From: an uncultured Bacteroides sp.
GTDB taxonomy: Bacteria; Bacteroidota; Bacteroidia; Bacteroidales; Bacteroidaceae
DNA length: 8,475 nucleotides
Direction: 5' to 3'
Assembly (NCBI RefSeq): GCF_902491285.1
Contig: NZ_CABUHK010000132.1
Location: 1 to 8,475 of the forward strand
Shown piece after piece: positions 7,348 through 8,475 of this stretch. Position 1 is the first letter of the stretch; each line of letters starts with the position of its first letter. Under the pieces are notes generated by a model that saw only the letters and a program-made list of their open reading frames with translations, was not told the DNA's origin and did no database searches. A program made the position numbers and the translations under genes.

Positions 7348-8382
7348 ATGTCGAAAAATATTGAAATAAAAAATAGTACAGCCGAGTTCCTCATGTTCGT
7401 GATGGAAGGTAAAGAAGACGGTGTACAAGTGACGTATAAAGACGAAACAATTTGGTGCACGCAGAAGGCAATGGCTACACTATTCGATGTAGGTGTTCCT
7501 GCCATTAGTAAGCACTTGAAGAATATCTTCGATACAGGTGAACTTTCAGAAAAATCAGTTATTTCCATTTTGGAAACAACTGCCTCAGATGGCAAATCCT
7601 ATAAAACTTCTTTCTATTCGCTCGATGCTATTATTTCTGTTGGTTACCGTGTGAATTCTGTCCGTGCCACTCAATTCCGCCAATGGGCAACCTACATATT
7701 GCGGCAATTTGCCATACGTGGTTATGTTATTGATAAAAAGCGAATGGAAAATGGTTCATTCATTGGTGAAGACTATTTCGAGCATTTGCTTGCCGAAATT
7801 AGGGAAATAAGACTAAGCGAACGTCGCTTCTATCAGAAGCTAACCGATATATATGCCACAGCCATCGATTACAATAAGGATGCACCAACTACTCGTCTAT
7901 TTTTTAAAAAAGTGCAAAACAAAATGCACTTTGCCGTACATGGTCATACTGCTGCTGAACTGATAGTAGAGCGAGCCAATGCACAAAAAGAAAATATGGG
8001 ATTGACAACTTGGGAAAATGCCCCTGACGGGAAAATTGTAAAACCTGATGTGAGTATAGCAAAAAATTATTTAAATGAATTAGAATTAGAAGATATGGGA
8101 CGTTTGGTCAACGCTACTCTAGATATGGCTGAACGTATGGCAAAACGACATATCCCTATGACTATGGAAGATTGGGCAAGACGAATAGATATTATTCTCG
8201 AAGCTGGAGATAATGCAGTGTTGATTGATGCGGGTAAAGTTACCGCAGAGTTTGCTAAATCTTTTGCTGAATCAGAGTTCGAAAAATATCGAATTGTACA
8301 GGACAGGTTATTCTGTTCTGACTTTGACCGGTTTGATGACAACGATATCCTTTCATTCGATTTTAACCTTAATGAAGAATAA
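7348..8382 (+). CDS. rhuM: RhuM family protein of unknown function, embedded in the type I operon
   Basis: A 344-residue RhuM family protein, named after a Salmonella pathogenicity-island gene, with no established biochemical function. The N-terminal part contains a likely helix-turn-helix (about 37-60, WCTQKAMATLFDVGVPAISK) followed by the family-typical segment SFYSLDAIISVGYRVNS (88-104) and the helical RATQFRQWATYILRQFAIRG (106-125). The second half (about 140-310) is helical and includes HFAVHGHTAAELI (194-206) and a long helical stretch around 241-300. Length is usual for the family. No signal peptide or membrane segment is seen, so it should be cytoplasmic. It starts 5 nt after hsdM and precedes hsdS, so it is co-transcribed with the restriction system. 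RhuM genes are often found in type I loci, which suggests, but does not prove, a role in defence or its control. Its last six codons and stop lie in the first copy of a 22-bp tandem repeat. Confidence 0.88.
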   Translation: MSKNIEIKNSTAEFLMFVMEGKEDGVQVTYKDETIWCTQKAMATLFDVGVPAISKHLKNIFDTGELSEKSVISILETTASDGKSYKTSFYSLDAIISVGYRVNSVRATQFRQWATYILRQFAIRGYVIDKKRMENGSFIGEDYFEHLLAEIREIRLSERRFYQKLTDIYATAIDYNKDAPTTRLFFKKVQNKMHFAVHGHTAAELIVERANAQKENMGLTTWENAPDGKIVKPDVSIAKNYLNELELEDMGRLVNATLDMAERMAKRHIPMTMEDWARRIDIILEAGDNAVLIDAGKVTAEFAKSFAESEFEKYRIVQDRLFCSDFDRFDDNDILSFDFNLNEE

Positions 8383-8404
8383 TTTTAACCTTAATGAAGA
8401 ATAA
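8361..8404 (+). repeat. Perfect 22-bp tandem duplication across the rhuM stop codon
   Basis: The 22 bases at 8361-8382 are repeated exactly at 8383-8404; the unit starts TTTTAACC and ends AGAATAA. The first copy encodes the last six residues of RhuM and its TAA. The second copy is non-coding for RhuM and extends the gap to hsdS from 5 to 27 nt. The first copy also contains an ATG (8372) opening a 10-codon frame, MKNNFNLNEE, that stops at 8402-8404, 5 nt before the hsdS ATG. Confidence 0.95.
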
Positions 8405-8409
8405 CAGTT

Positions 8410-8475
8410 ATGGCAAATAATAACAATACAAAAAACCTCAATGTTCCAAATTTGAGATTCCCGGAGTTTAAGGGG
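8410..8475 (+). CDS. hsdS: Type I restriction specificity subunit HsdS, 5' end only (runs off the window)
   Basis: Twenty-two codons run from an ATG to the window edge without a stop. The peptide begins MANNNNTKNLNVPNLRFPEF; the NVPxLRFPEFKG pattern is the usual opening of HsdS proteins, just ahead of the first target recognition domain. Its position, last in an operon with hsdR and hsdM, agrees. HsdS would choose the DNA sequence that the complex methylates or restricts. The recognition domains are outside the window, so neither specificity nor integrity can be judged. The start lies 27 nt after the rhuM stop, in the same frame as rhuM but with several stops between, so no fusion is possible. 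Confidence 0.8.
   Translation, partial: MANNNNTKNLNVPNLRFPEFKG

Noticed and set aside
8383..8409. Possible RhuM-HsdS fusion, because both genes share a frame
   Set aside because: Several in-frame stops (8386, 8392, 8395) lie between them in addition to the rhuM stop.

Overview
The window most likely comes from a gut-type member of the Bacteroidota (Bacteroides, Parabacteroides or a relative). The reasons are the VapE-type protein with a DUF3874-like C-terminus, weak or absent Shine-Dalgarno sequences ahead of the genes with A-rich leaders instead, and a TAnnTTTG-type -7 promoter element ahead of the main operon. This assignment is inferred from style and gene families, not proven.

Layout: all real genes are on the + strand. 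A possible tail of an upstream gene (2-85) overlaps a VapE-like P-loop ATPase gene (66-1376). This gene is visibly richer in G+C than what follows. A 189-bp spacer holds a perfect 13-bp inverted repeat (1385-1419), which may end the first unit, and a candidate promoter (1525-1532). From 1566 onward there is a tightly packed operon: hsdR (1566-4535), a PrrC-like anticodon nuclease gene (4551-5714), hsdM (5717-7342), rhuM (7348-8382) and the first 22 codons of hsdS (8410 to the window edge). Gaps between these genes are 15, 2, 5 and 27 nt.

How the genes fit together: hsdR, hsdM and hsdS encode a type I restriction-modification system resembling the EcoR124/EcoprrI (type IC) group. The gene inside it encodes an ABC-like ATPase fused to a HEPN-type RNase region with the R...E...H residues of PrrC. 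In E. coli, PrrC is held silent by its partner type I enzyme and is released to cut tRNA-Lys when a phage disables restriction. The same two-layer logic is inferred here, with the gene order rearranged so that prrC sits between hsdR and hsdM. RhuM, of unknown role, sits between hsdM and hsdS and is a frequent guest in such loci.

The most unusual sequence-level details are two. An A_AAA_AAG heptamer lies in the correct frame at the end of prrC, and a -1 shift there would read straight into hsdM with no stop. A perfect 22-bp tandem duplication spans the rhuM stop and pushes the hsdS start from 5 to 27 nt downstream. No RNA genes, CRISPR arrays or insertion sequences were seen.
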